A program made the position numbers and the translations under genes. Positions 45,646 to 56,977 of a stretch of DNA of 64,000 nt are shown one piece after another (the stretch's first letter is position 1; each line of letters opens with the position of its first letter). The stretch comes from Vicia villosa (lineage: Eukaryota > Streptophyta > Magnoliopsida > Fabales > Fabaceae), in the NCBI RefSeq assembly GCF_029867415.1, contig NW_026705487.1:62001-126000 (forward strand), in the 5' to 3' direction. The notes below the pieces were generated by a model. That model made no database searches, was not told the origin of the DNA, and worked only from the letters and a program-made list of their open reading frames with translations.

Positions 45646-47374
45646 TGATAACACGATTTTATATCGTATATTTAGCCTAAAATCCATAGATATTTATAGC
45701 ATTTTCCATTTATTATGTCAATTTATTATGATATTACGCGTGTATTTGCTTTGTTTCAGGTTTTACACTTCAATTACGACTATTTGCGAAAAGGAAAGAA
45801 AATCGAGCTTAAATGACCAATATTTATGCTTAAAAGACGAAAAGAGGTGCTGTAATGAAAGAAGGGTGCAATTAGGACCCAAAAAGGCCCAAAAGAGCAA
45901 TCCAGCCCACGAAGGAAAGCAACCCAGGCCACACTAGTAAGCAGAGACGCACGTCTCTGCCACCTCAGCAAAAAGGGAGACGCACGTCTCCACCTCCCTA
46001 AATCCTCTCCACTTGAGACGCACGTCTCAAGTCTTCCTGAAGAATAGGAGACGCACGTCTCCACGTCCAAGTCTGCAGAATCTCCTCTTTTCACGCAAAG
46101 CAACTGCAAATCCCCTCCTATAAATAGGACCTGCTATCTCACTTCAATCTGTCCGATTTCCTGCCAACGAAGTGCTGCCGAAATTGTACCGCGAACTGCT
46201 TTTCCTTATTCTGTTTTCATTTAACCGTCTATTTTCTCACAACGATTTCTACACTGGAAATTGTTGTGAACTTTTCATAGATCTAGCCTTACGTTAGATT
46301 TATCGCTTTATTTCCTTGTTTTTTATTTTCTGCCATTTAAATTCCGAAGAACGATCCAGCCAACCTGTGGTGGAAGTTCGAGTACTTCAAGATTCAATTC
46401 AATCCAGATTTATTTTAATTCAGGTTTTTTATTTACCGCCTTATTTATATTATTTATTTGCATGATATATTATATGCCATTTAATATGCTTATTATTATG
46501 AACCGAACCGATATATGTATGTTTAATCGTATTAATATGTCTGGCTAAAATACTAAAGGTGTCGGTATGTAAAGTAAGTTAACCGTAGGGATCCGAAATA
46601 AATTGGCTTAAATTATGTTTTATTAATTATCACTTATTTTTGGTTTATATGTCTAGTTTAATTAGTAAGTCTTAAAACCAATAGAGCGAAAGTTTGAGGG
46701 ATTAGGACGGTCAAAGGTTAAAATCAATAGAGCGAAAGTTTGAGATCTTTAACTGGATAGTAGACATAGGACATTAGTTTTAAGGACGGCGAAAGCGTAT
46801 TAAAACTAATTGGAACTTATTTATTTTCAAAAATTGTTTTTACACTCGAGCGGGATGGCGAAAGCGTACGTTAGGGATATTAGCTTGCTCCGAGTCAACA
46901 GAGCGAAAGTTTGAGATTAGGAGATTTAAATAGATAACAACCTCGTAAAATAGGCATTTTATTAATTACATTGTTTCCAAAAAGCTCTTCTAAAATCTAA
47001 TGGGATGGCGAAAGCGTACATTAGGATTAGGATAGTAGTCTGACTCAACAGAGCGAAAGTTTGAGACGAGGATTTTTAATCAATTGAATTAGTAAAGATT
47101 TTTAATTTAATTATGCAAAAGCCAATGGACCTTCGGATTACCTGTAGTTAAACGAAATACATACTGATACCTGTCTTTTATTATTATTCTTTATTTTCTC
47201 ACAATCACTTTCCCTTAGGAACAATCGAAATTTTAGTACTCCTAGCTTTACATAGTAACTTTAGATAACGGTAGGTCGATTTATAGTCCCTGTGGATTCG
47301 ATATCTTTTAAAACTACACGACACGACTGTGCACTTGCAGTTATCAGATTTATAGACACGTAAAGTCGCGATCA
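45646..47374 (+). repeat. 3' LTR of the Athila element
   Basis: 1729 bp, the same as the 5' LTR except C at 46503. It is followed by GTCTA at 47375. Frames inside it (for example 45780-46109 on the minus strand) duplicate those of the 5' LTR and are not genes. Confidence 0.95.
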
Positions 47375-48759
47375 GTCTATGTGTTTGGTTCTTGAATGCA
47401 TGACCGGGTTCTTTGTAATATTGATAGCACTTGTATTGTCGCAACAAAGAGGAATGCATCCGAGATCAAGTTCGTAGTCACGAAGTTATTGCTTAAGCCA
47501 AAGAATTTGTGCACAACAACTACCCGCTGCTATGTATTCCGCTTCGGCCGTGCTAAGAGCAACACATGCTTGCTTTTTACAAGCCCATGATACTAATGCA
47601 TTTCCAAGAATGTGACAAGTATCACTTGTGCTTTTACGATCAGTTTTTCAACCTACATAATCCGCGTCAGAATAACCAATTAAATTGCAAACACTACCTT
47701 TAGGATACCATAAGCCGACATTGGTTGTTCCTTTGAGATGTGATTCCTTTTTACTGCCATGAGATGTGATTCCTTTGGATTTACTTGAAAGCGAGCACAA
47801 AGACAAACACTGAACATTATGTCAGGACGGCTTGTCGTCAAATACAATAAGGAACCAATCATACCTCGATACTTAGTAACATCAAATGGAGTACCGGATT
47901 CATCTTGATCAACATATGTACCGGAGCCCATTGGAGTATTCATTTCTTTACAATTATCCATATCAAACTTTTTCAATAACTCTTTGCAATACTTGGATTG
48001 GTTGATGAAGATTCCATCTTTGAGTTGCTTAATTTGTAATCCAAGAAAATAATTCATCTTTCCCATCATAGACATCTCAAATTCTCCTTGCATCATTAAT
48101 GAAAATTCCTCACACATTTCTTTGTTAGTCGATCCAAAAATGATATCATCAACATAGACTTGAACCAATAAAGTGTTACTTTTGATTTTCTTAATCAACA
48201 AAGTTTTATCAACCTTACCCTTTTCGAAACCTTTTTCACACAAAAAAATTCTAAGTCTATCATACCATGCTCTTGGTGCTTGCTTTAAACCATAAAGAGC
48301 CTTTCTCAACTTAAAAACATGTGAAGGATTTTTGAAGTCTTCAAATCCCGGGGGTTGTTTGACATAGACTTCTTCATTGATGTAGCCATTCAAGAATGCG
48401 TTTTTGACGTCCATTTGATAAAGCTGAAAGTTTAATGAACAAGCATATGCAAGTAAAAGACGAATAGCTTCTAACCCTGCAACCGGAGCAAATTTTTCTT
48501 CAAATTCGATTCCTTCTTCTTGATTGTAACCTTGAGCCACTAATCTTGCTTTGTTTCGAACAATTATATCATTCTCACCAAGTTTGTTCTTAAACACCCA
48601 TCGGGTACCTATGATGTGTTTATCACTTGGTCTAGGAACAAGTTCCCAAACTTGATTTCTCTCGAATTGATTTAATTCTTCTTGCATTGCATTTATCCAT
48701 TGATCGTCTCCTAAGGCTTCATAAACTTTGGAAGGTTCAATTTGAGAAATAAAAGCCAT
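47375..48759 (-). pseudogene. Copia A reverse transcriptase and RNase H, main part
   Basis: From 48759, the frame gives the copia RT start with [20 protein letters not shown], then [40 protein letters not shown] and the catalytic [11 protein letters not shown]. Near 47735-47770 a direct duplication of about 25 bp (ATGAGATGTGATTCCTTT occurs twice) shifts the frame, so the RYLKGTTN region is garbled. RNase H words resume downstream up to 47375, where the Athila element interrupts the sequence; the end is at 33199-33368. It is inactive. Confidence 0.85.
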
Positions 48760-48920
48760 GTGTAAGCAAGCATCTTTGAGATTTAATCTTGTTGAAACTC
48801 CTTGGCTAATAACACCAATAATTTTATCAATAGGATGGTCTCTACGAGTTCTCCATTATTTTGGTAGATCATTGGTGTTTGATTCTTGTTGTACACTTTC
48901 TTGTTGATTTTCCGGTGCCT
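48760..48920 (-). other. Copia A integrase to RT linker, broken
   Basis: A short stretch with stops between the integrase and RT frames. It corresponds to the variable linker of copia pol. Confidence 0.5.
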
Positions 48921-49685
48921 TCACAATTTTATCATTTGAAAGTTCTTCCGGGGTAAATCTAAAGGATCATCATCATCACAAACAACTATTTCCTCCTTAG
49001 AGGTGTTAGTCTCATCAAAGGATACATGCATGGATTCTTCAATAGTTAAAGTTCTTTTATTATAAATTCTATATGCTTTACTAGAAAGAGAATAACCTAG
49101 AAATATACCTTCGTCAGATTTCTCATCAAACTTACCAAGACTGACTTTGTCATTGTTGAGAACAAAGCACTTGCATCCAAAAATGTGAAAGTGAGCAATG
49201 TTTGGCTTTCTTCCTTTAAAGAGTTCATATGGAGTCTTCTTTAAGATAGGTCTAATGATTACTCGATTTCCAACATAACATGCCGTGCTAACCGCATCCG
49301 CCCAAAAGTATTTAGGAAGATTTGCATCACTAAGCATTGTTTTTGCAAGTTCCACTAGAAGCCTATTCTTTCTTTCAACTACTCCATTTTGTTGTGGAGT
49401 TCTTGGTGCTGAAAAATTATGAGAGATACCATGTTCTTCACAAAAATCTTCAAATGATGCATTTTAAAATTCTCCACCATGATCACTTCTTATGGATACA
49501 ATCTTTAGTGACTTTTCATTTTGGATTTGTTTTTCATACTTCTTAAAGGCTTTAAAAGCATCACTTTTCTGCACAAGAAACAAAGTCCAAGAATATCTAG
49601 AAAAATCATCAACAATAACTAAAGCGTATACATTACCTCTGAAGCTTCTTGTTCTTGATGGACCAAATAAATCCATATGCAACAA
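48921..49685 (-). pseudogene. Copia A integrase
   Basis: Two pieces. 49464-49685 reads MLHMDLFGPSRTRSFRGN and VDDFSRYSWTLFL up to RSDHGGEF, then meets a stop. The continuation includes NGVVERKNR-type sequence and ELAKTMLSDANLPKYFWADA, then KPNIAHFHIFGCKCFVLNN and FLGYSLSSKAYRIYNKRT. The D, D and E of the catalytic triad can all be found, but the stop after GGEF at about 49464 breaks the frame. Confidence 0.8.
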
Positions 49686-50282
49686 TTATAGTGGTCTTGT
49701 AGAAGACACCACATTCTTTGGTTTGAAAGTTGATTTTGTTTGTTTCCCTTTTTGACATGCATCACAAAGTCGATCTTTGACAAACTTTATATTAGGAAAT
49801 CCAATGACAAGATCACGTTTGATTAATTTATTCAAATGTTCCATATGAATATGAGCAATTCTTTTGTGCCAAAGCCATGAGTCATTGTTGTTCGCCATGA
49901 GATATTTTACCTTCAAAGACAAGTCATCAAGAGAAATCATAAATATATTATTGATTCTTTTACCTTTAAGTTTAACCTCATGTGTGACTTTGTCTTCTAT
50001 CAAACATACATCTTTAGTAAACTTGATCTTCAATCCTTTGTCACATAGTTGGCTAATACTAAGAAGATTGTGCTTTAGTCCTTCAAAATAAAGAACATCT
50101 TCAATGGATGTGAAAGGTGGTGCACCAACTTTGCCTACGCCAAGAATCTTTCCTTTATTGTTATCTCCATAGGTAACATAACCCTTGGCCTTAAGCTTTA
50201 GATCTGAAAATTTGTTGATGTCTCCCGTCATATGCTTGGAACAACCACTATCGAGATACCATTGATTTGATGTGGTCTTCAA
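49686..50282 (-). pseudogene. Copia A protease end and GAG-pre-integrase region
   Basis: It begins around WYLDSGCSKHMTGD, the copia aspartic-protease signature, then GLKHNLLSISQLCDKGLKIK, the zinc-binding WLWHKRIAHIHMEHLNKL and CDACQKGKQTKSTFKPKN. A stop at 49686 separates it from the integrase core. Confidence 0.85.
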
Positions 50283-52036
50283 GCATACCTACAAAAAAAA
50301 AAGGTTTTGTTAGGTACCCAAAATGCTTTGGGTCCTTCATAATTAATACATTTCTTTACCCACACATAATGTCCACATGCCACACTAAAGTTTCTAATAT
50401 AGCAAGCATTAAGTGTATGTCCACTTATACCATAATAGAAACATGTAGGAACAAAATTACTTCTATATCTAGGAACATAAGGTTTCTTTTTATAGAATCT
50501 TTTCTTAGGATGGTGATGAACCACTTTAGGCTTGTTAATTTTCTCTTCAGATGTTTGATCACTAGCCTTAAGAAAAATGGTTTTACTAGAACTTGGTTTT
50601 GAGAACTTTGAATAACCAATCCCACTTTTATCATTAGAATACCATTGTTGACTAAGGATACCTTCTAAACCAATTTGTCCTCTTTCATATCTTTCTAGGA
50701 CTCTCTTTAATTGGAAAATTTGAAAAGAAAGTGATTCACAATTATTACATGTATATTTTTGTTCTATTTTATCAACATATTGTTTCTTTTCAACCTCGAA
50801 ATCTTTTTGCATGGTATCCATTTTATCTTCAAGAGTTTTGATTTGTTTCTCTTGAGTTGATATGGTTATATATAACATTTTGCATTCATTCAATAATTCA
50901 CTTATGGCACCTTGTGCATCATTATCGAAAATAGAGAATTCATTACTAACCTCATCGTTCTCATCATCGGAATGGTGTGAAGCCATCAATGCTAGATTTG
51001 CACTTTCGTCGCTATCCGAATCGGATGATGAACTTATCTCATTATCTTCCCATGCAACATAGGCCTTTTTATTCTTGAATTCCTTTTTGCCTTTGACACC
51101 ACCATTCTTGGAGAGTTTTGGACAATCTGGTTTTATATGACCTTTTTTACCACATTCATAACATGTGACATCTTGTGTTGAAGTGGAAGCCTCCTTTTTC
51201 TTGAAGTGGTTCTTTCTTTTTACATGAGATGATTTATTATTTTTACCAAAGAACTTACCAAGTTGTTTAACAAGGAGCATGAAATTTTCATCTTCCATCG
51301 GTGGATCATCGTTTATAGAATCTACTTTCAAAGCAATGCCTTTGGATTTTGAATCTAAACTTTCATGCTTTTGAAGTCTTCCGAGTTCTGTTTCGTATTC
51401 TTGAAGTTTTCTAAATAATGTTGGGGAAGTCATTTTTGTTAGATTCTTCTTCTCGGATATTGCCGCTACCTTTGGTTGCCATTTTCAGGTTAAGGATCTT
51501 AGAACTTTAAGATTTTGTTCCTCAGTAGAAATTTTCTTTCCAAGAGCGTCTAAATGATTTATTAAGTGAACAAATCTCTTTTATAGATCAAGAATGGTTT
51601 CTCCGGGCTGCATTCTAAATAATTCATATTCTTGACTCAAAGTATTTAACCGAGATCTCTTAACTTCAACGGTTCCTTCATGAGTTTCTACTAATGTATC
51701 CCATATTTGTTTAGCCGTCGTACATGACGAAACACGAAAAAACTCGTCCACGCTGAGTGCTCCTTGAAGAAGATTGATAGCCTTTTTGTCAGCAAGAACC
51801 TTCTTTCTATTGTTATCATCCCATGAAGCTTTAGGTTTATCTGATCCAACACCATTGACGACAGTTACTGGAACATGAGGACCTTCTAGGACTGCCTCCC
51901 ACACTTCTTCTCCTTGTGCTTCTAAATGAGCCCTCATACGATTTTTCCAAAAATCGAAGTATTGTCCACAGAACAATGGAGGTTTGTTGTTGCTACCACC
52001 GTCTCTGAAAACCGGATTTAGATTTGCGAAAGCCAT
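50279..52036 (-). pseudogene. Copia A gag, in two pieces
   Basis: The N-terminal piece, 51581-52036, starts MAFANLNPVFRDGG and contains YFDFWKNRMRAHLEAQGEEV and the DTLVETHEGT word of copia gag (UBN2-type domain). A stop follows, then a degenerate stretch to 51434. The second piece, 50279-51433, has one CCHC knuckle (CYECGKKGHIKPDC), an acidic Ser/Asp-rich stretch and a coiled coil near residues 180-245. The length and coiled coil fit Maximus-type gag. Confidence 0.85.
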
Positions 52037-52069
52037 CTGGATCTCTTAGGAACAGGTTACCTATAACAT

Positions 52070-52081
52070 GCTCTGATGCCA
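52070..52081 (-). other. Primer-binding site of copia A
   Basis: The minus strand reads TGGCATCAGAGC, an initiator tRNA-Met type site with one change from the common TGGTATCAGAGC. It lies two bases from the 5' LTR. Confidence 0.85.
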
Positions 52082-52083
52082 AT

Positions 52084-53176
52084 TGTAAGTATGAAATGCG
52101 CCTAAGAGGGGGTGAATTAGGTTCTTAAAATTTTTCTGGTTTTTAGAGGTATGTATGTTCTTATTTTTCTGGTTTGGTTGAAAGAGGATAAACAAATAAA
52201 TGCAGAAAGATAAACGACACAACGATATATACTGGTTCCCCTCACAATCTGAGAGTACTCCAGTCCCCTTTCACAAGAAAGAGATTTCACTATAGTTAGA
52301 ATGATTGTACAAGCCTATCCACACCAAATGTGATGCTTTACTATCTAACCTATAGAAAGATCAAAGGCTCTTAAAACCTTTAAGATCTTTAACACTAAGT
52401 GCAAGAAGAACAATCCTCTTCAATGCACACACTTACTTCCAACAATCCTGGAAAATAAGTAAGCAACAATATGTTTGAATAATTACAAGAGTTTTTGAAG
52501 ATGAATAATATATCAATCTTGGATTGATCTTCCTTTTCAAGCACACAATTCCTTTAATGATAAACAAGTGTTCAATGAATGTATGATATGAAACTTTGGT
52601 ATTTTGAGTGAAGGTTATATGCACAAAGTTTCAATGAAAATGAAGTATAGACACTTGGTAATTTTTGTGAAAGATATGGACACTTGAATTGTTTAAATTA
52701 TATGAATGAAAGAGGTAAAGAACAAATTTTGAAAATCTGAATTATATGGCCTCTAAGACACCCCTACAAAAGGTTATTATGTATGGAAGGATGCAAGGAT
52801 AAAAGGTGAAGAGGTACCATTTGAAGAAATGAAGAAATTTTGAAATTTTCAAAATTTTCACGTGGGAACTGGTTCCCTTTATCCAGAACCCGAGTTCCCT
52901 ATATGCAACGTTATAAAAATTTGAAAAAATGAACTGGGGAACTGGTTCCCAGAATGTGGAACTCGGTTCCCAAACATGAGGAGCGCAAAATGAAGTGGCA
53001 GGGGGTTCTGGGAACCGGTTCCTCCAAACTGGAACTCGGTTCCCATATGTGAAAAACTCCAAAAACATATTTTTAAAGGTTTGAAATAGTTTCTAATGTT
53101 TTGTAAAGTTTATGGGACATGTATGGATGTTTGAAAACACTTGTTTATGCATTAAGAGACTTGTATGCCATATATC
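52084..53176 (-). mobile_element. 5' LTR of copia A, missing its first ~138 bp
   Basis: It matches 29825-30917 with scattered differences, up to TGTATGCCATATA, and then breaks off. The start of U3 that the other LTR still has (30918-31055) is absent and copia B pol sequence follows at once. It includes a GGGAACCGGTTCCC-type cluster at about 52865-53045. Confidence 0.85.
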
Positions 53177-54950
53177 TTAAACTTGCACTTCAGAATTTAA
53201 CCATGATTTCATTCAGGACACAAATCGATACTAATGTTCTTTAGACTGAACTTGAATCTATCTTTAGAAAAAGGTTTTGTGAAAATATTAGCCCATTGAT
53301 GGTCTGTATCAGTAAAGCTTAAGCTCAATATCCCTTTCTGAATGTAGTCTCTGATGAAATGATGCTTAATTTCTATGTGTTTAGCTTTTGAGTGAAGAAT
53401 AGGATTTTTGGAAAGGCATATTGCATAGTGTTATCACAGAAAATAGGGATCTTACGCTCATAGATGTTATAATCTTCTAACTGACTCTTCATCCAAAGCA
53501 TTTGAGTCTACATCCTGGAGCAGCAACATATTCTGCTTCTGTAGTTGATAGTGCAATGGTGGCTTGCTTTTTGCTATACCAGGAGATCAAATTATTTCCT
53601 AGAAACTGACAGCTTCCAGATGTACTTTTACGTTCAATTCTATCTCCAGCAAAATCAGCATCACAATAACCTACTAAGTTAAACTCTTTGGATTTTCTGT
53701 AACATAATCCAACACTAGTAGTACCTTTCAGATACCTTAGAATTCTCTTGACGTCAGTCAAGTGTGATTCTCTAGGATCTGGTTGGAGTCTTGCACAGAA
53801 ACACGCACTAAACAGAATATCAGGCCTAGATGCAGTTAGGTAGAGTAATGATCCAATCATACCTCTATAGAGCTTCTGATCTACCTTCTTACTTACCTCT
53901 TCTTTGCCTAAAATGCAAGAAGGATGCATTGGTGTTTTTGCTTCTTTACTTTCTGATAATTTGAATTTCTTCAGAAGTTCTTTGACATATTTTGCTTGAT
54001 GAATGTGAGTGCCTTCAGAAGTTTGGTTTATTTGAATTCCCAGAAAGAATTTTAGTTCACCCATCATGCTCATTTCAAATTCTTCCTGCATAGACTTAGC
54101 AAATTCTTTTCCAAGAGAGATATTAGAAGTTCCAAAGATAATATCATCCATATATATTTGACAGATTAAGATATCATTTTTGAATGATTTTCGAAAGAGT
54201 GTTGTATCAACTTTCCCTATTGTGAAACCTTTCTCTAGAAGAAATGATCTAAGTCGTTCATACCAAGCTCTAGGTGCTTGTTTTAAACCATATAAAGATT
54301 TCATTAATTTGAAAACATGTTCAGGATAAATAGAATCTTCAAAATCAGGGGGTTGATGAACATACACTTCTTTTTCGATTTAACCAATTAAAAATGCACT
54401 TTTAACATCCATTTGATATTGAGTTATGTTAAATTGAGCAGCATAAGCAATTAATAGTCATTGACTCTAACCTGGCGACTGAAACAAAGGTTTCATTATA
54501 GTCAATGCCTTCTTGCTGAGTATACCATTGAGCAACTATTCGTGCCTTGTTTCTGATGACTTCTCCTTGCTTATTCATTTTGTTTATGAACACCCACTTT
54601 GTTCCAATAATGTAGAATCCTTTAGGTCTTGGAACTAGATCCCATACATCATTCCTGGTGAATTGATTTAGCTCCTCCTGCATAGCAATGATCCAATTTG
54701 TGTCTTGAAGTGCTTCATCTACTAAAGTTGGCTCTATCATTGATACTAATCCAAATAATGAATTTTCAATATTTCTTAGGTATGCTCTAGTTCTGAAAGG
54801 ATCATCTTTCTTGCCCAGGATAACATCTTCTGAATGATGTGTAGTTAGTCTTGGAAATCTTTTCTGAGAGTTTTCTTCAGAAGTTCTCGTGTTCTCCATG
54901 GTTGATGTGATTTCTGATGTATCTTTATCTTCTGAGTCATCAGGATTCAA
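53177..54950 (-). pseudogene. Copia B reverse transcriptase and RNase H
   Basis: 54429-54950 gives the RT start ([20 protein letters not shown], then GTKWVFINKMN). After a frame break, 53489-54367 gives VHQPPDFEDSIYPEHVFKLM, the catalytic IYMDDIIFGTSN, LLYLTASRPDILFSACFCAR, RYLKGTTSVGL and the RNase H word IALSTTEAEYVAA. Below 53489 the RNase H end is readable in another frame (HQWANIFTKPFSKDRFKF-like) up to the junction at 53177. Several stops make it inactive. B resumes beyond element A at 29824. Confidence 0.85.
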
Positions 54951-54995
54951 AGGTTGTTCTTCTGTATCTGCAAGATTTTTAGTCTGCTTTGGCTT

Positions 54996-56457
54996 TTAAT
55001 GGCCAAGCTTATCATCAAATATGATATTGATTGATTCTTCAACTATTAATGTCTCTGTGTTATATACTCTGTAGCCTTTTGAGCGTTCCGAATATCCAAG
55101 CAGAAAACACTTTTGAGCCTTAAAATCAAACTTGTTCAGATGTTCGTTAGTGTTAAGAATAAAACAAGTACAACCAAATGGGTGAAAATATGAAATATTA
55201 GGTTTCCTATTCTTCCATAGTTCATAAGGAGTCTTATCAAGAATATGTCTTATGGACACTCTATTTTGAATATAGCATGTAGTGTTTAGTGCTTTTGCCC
55301 AGAAGTGCTTAGCCATATTGGCTTCATTGATCATTGTCCTAGTCATTTCTTGTAATGTTCTGTTTTTACGTTCCACAACCCCATTCTGCTGAGGTGTTCT
55401 AGGATAGGAGAAGTTGTGAGAGATTCCATCTTCTTTGAAGAACTTCTCAAAGAGATGATTCTCAAATTCTCCTCCATGATCACTTCTGACCTTAATGATT
55501 TTAAATTCTTTTTCATTTTGAATTTGTTTACAGAAGTCAAAAAATACAGTATGTGTTTCATCTTTATGTTTTAAGAATTTAACCCATGTCCATCTGCTGT
55601 AGTCATCTACAATGACTAAACCATATTTCTTACCTCTTATTGATGTTGTTTTCACTAGACCAAATTAATCAATATGTAGAAGTTCTAATGGTCTTGAAGA
55701 AGAAATAACATTTTTAGATTTGTAAGAGGATTTTGAGAACTTTCCCTTCTGACATGCTTCACAAAGAGCATCTAAGATGAACTTTAAATTGGGCAGTTCT
55801 CTTACTAAGTTGAGTTTATTAAGCTGAGATAATCTCCTCAAGCTAACGAGTCCCAATCTTCTGTGACAAACCCATTGCTCATCATTTATAGATAGAAGAC
55901 AAGTCACTTTCTGAGATTTAAGATCAGAAAGATCAATCTTATAAATGTTATTCCTTCTTTTACCAGTAAAAAGAATTGATCCGTCTTTCTGACTTACAAC
56001 CTTGCATGATTTTTGATTAAAGACTATATCATAACCATTATCACTTAGTTGACTGATGGACAACAAATTATGAGCTAATCCTTCAACAAGTAAAACATTA
56101 GTTATAGGGGGAGAGTTGCCATTACCAATAGTTCCTGATCTAATAATCTTTCCCTTTTGGTTCCCTCCAAATCTGACGTCTCCGCTGGATTTAAGTTCCA
56201 AGTTTTGGAACATAGACCTTTTTCCCGTCATGTGACGCGAGCATCCAGAGTCCAGGTACCAGGACTGGTGTTTTGACTTCACTGCTAAGGGCATCTGCAA
56301 CATAGACAATTTTCTTCTTAGGTACCCATATCTTTTTGGATCCTTTGATGTTAGTGTGCCTGAAGCTTTGTCTTAGCTTAGGTCTAGCACAATAGTTTTC
56401 AGAGTAGGATGTATATTTAATATTGTGAGTGTGACCAAATTTAAACTGTGTGTGCAA
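54996..56457 (-). pseudogene. Copia B protease to integrase
   Basis: 55665-56309 carries WYLDSGCSRHMTGKRSMFQN, LAHNLLSISQLSDNGYDIVF and CEACQKGKFSKSSYKSKN. In the zinc-binding part WVCHRRLGLV replaces the usual WHKRLGHV. After a stop at 55664, 54996-55655 carries the core VDDYSRWTWVKFLKHK, KVRSDHGGEFEN, PQQNGVVERKNRTLQEM and FHPFGCTCFILN, ending FLLGYSERSKGYRVYNTET. The D, D and E residues are present. Confidence 0.85.
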
Positions 56458-56977
56458 AGGTTTATATTATATTTCCATGTCATCAACTGATTTAGGTATG
56501 TAGGGTTCCTTACCCTGAGGTGCTTCGTAGCCAATTCCATTTCGATTGCTTCTACTAACACCATAAGTCATTGAGGCCATTTTGCTTCTATTTATGCTTT
56601 TAACAAGAAATTTTTGAAAACTATCATCATATTCTTTCAGAATATCAGATTTTAAGGTGCTATTAAGGATCTTTGTTTCCTTTTCCTCTATTAGTTGTGT
56701 AGTGTTATCTTTAAGTTCAGAATTTTCTTGTTTAAGTTTCTTTGTTTTAGTTAAGAGTTCAATCTTCAGCTTTTTAAATTTCATTCTTAATCTATTATGT
56801 CTTTCTAAAAGTTCTGATAAGCTTTCTTCAAGCTCTTTTCTAGTAAGTTCAGAAAATACCTCATTTAATTCAACTTCTGAGTCTGAATCATTTTCTGTGG
56901 TGGCCATGTATGCTATGTTGGCATGTTCATCTTCTGAGTTGTATTCGTCTTCTGATGATTTAGAATCATCCCAAGCT
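56458..56977 (-). pseudogene. Copia B gag, C-terminal coiled-coil part only
   Basis: The reading AWDDSKS at 56960-56977 is the start of the acidic region after the zinc knuckle in this family. Then comes a Ser/Glu-rich stretch and a long coiled coil (ELLERHNRLRMKFKKLKIEL and following), then DSFQKFLVKSINRSKMASM. The N-terminal gag, leader and 5' LTR are missing; unrelated LTR-like sequence follows at 56978. Element C has the same part at 61320-61935. Confidence 0.8.

Larger units (their letters stand above)
33369..47374 (+). mobile_element. Complete Athila-type Ty3/gypsy retrotransposon
   Basis: A 14,006-bp element flanked by GTCTA (33364-33368 and 47375-47379), with TGATAACACG and GTCGCGATCA ends. 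Parts in order: 5' LTR, tRNA-Asp primer site, gag, UAG, pol (protease, RT, RNase H, integrase), two extra ORFs, a 1-kb 3' region, polypurine tract and 3' LTR. The tRNA-Asp primer, DLGAS protease, FMDD reverse transcriptase and extra ORFs after pol fit the Athila/Calypso lineage. All long frames are open, and the LTRs are almost identical, so it may still be active. It lies within the RNase H region of copia A. Confidence 0.95.

Noticed and set aside
52742..53068. 108-codon minus-strand frame with repeated NRVPVWRNRFPE-like words
   Set aside because: It reads through the GGGAACCGGTTCCC repeats of the copia A LTR.
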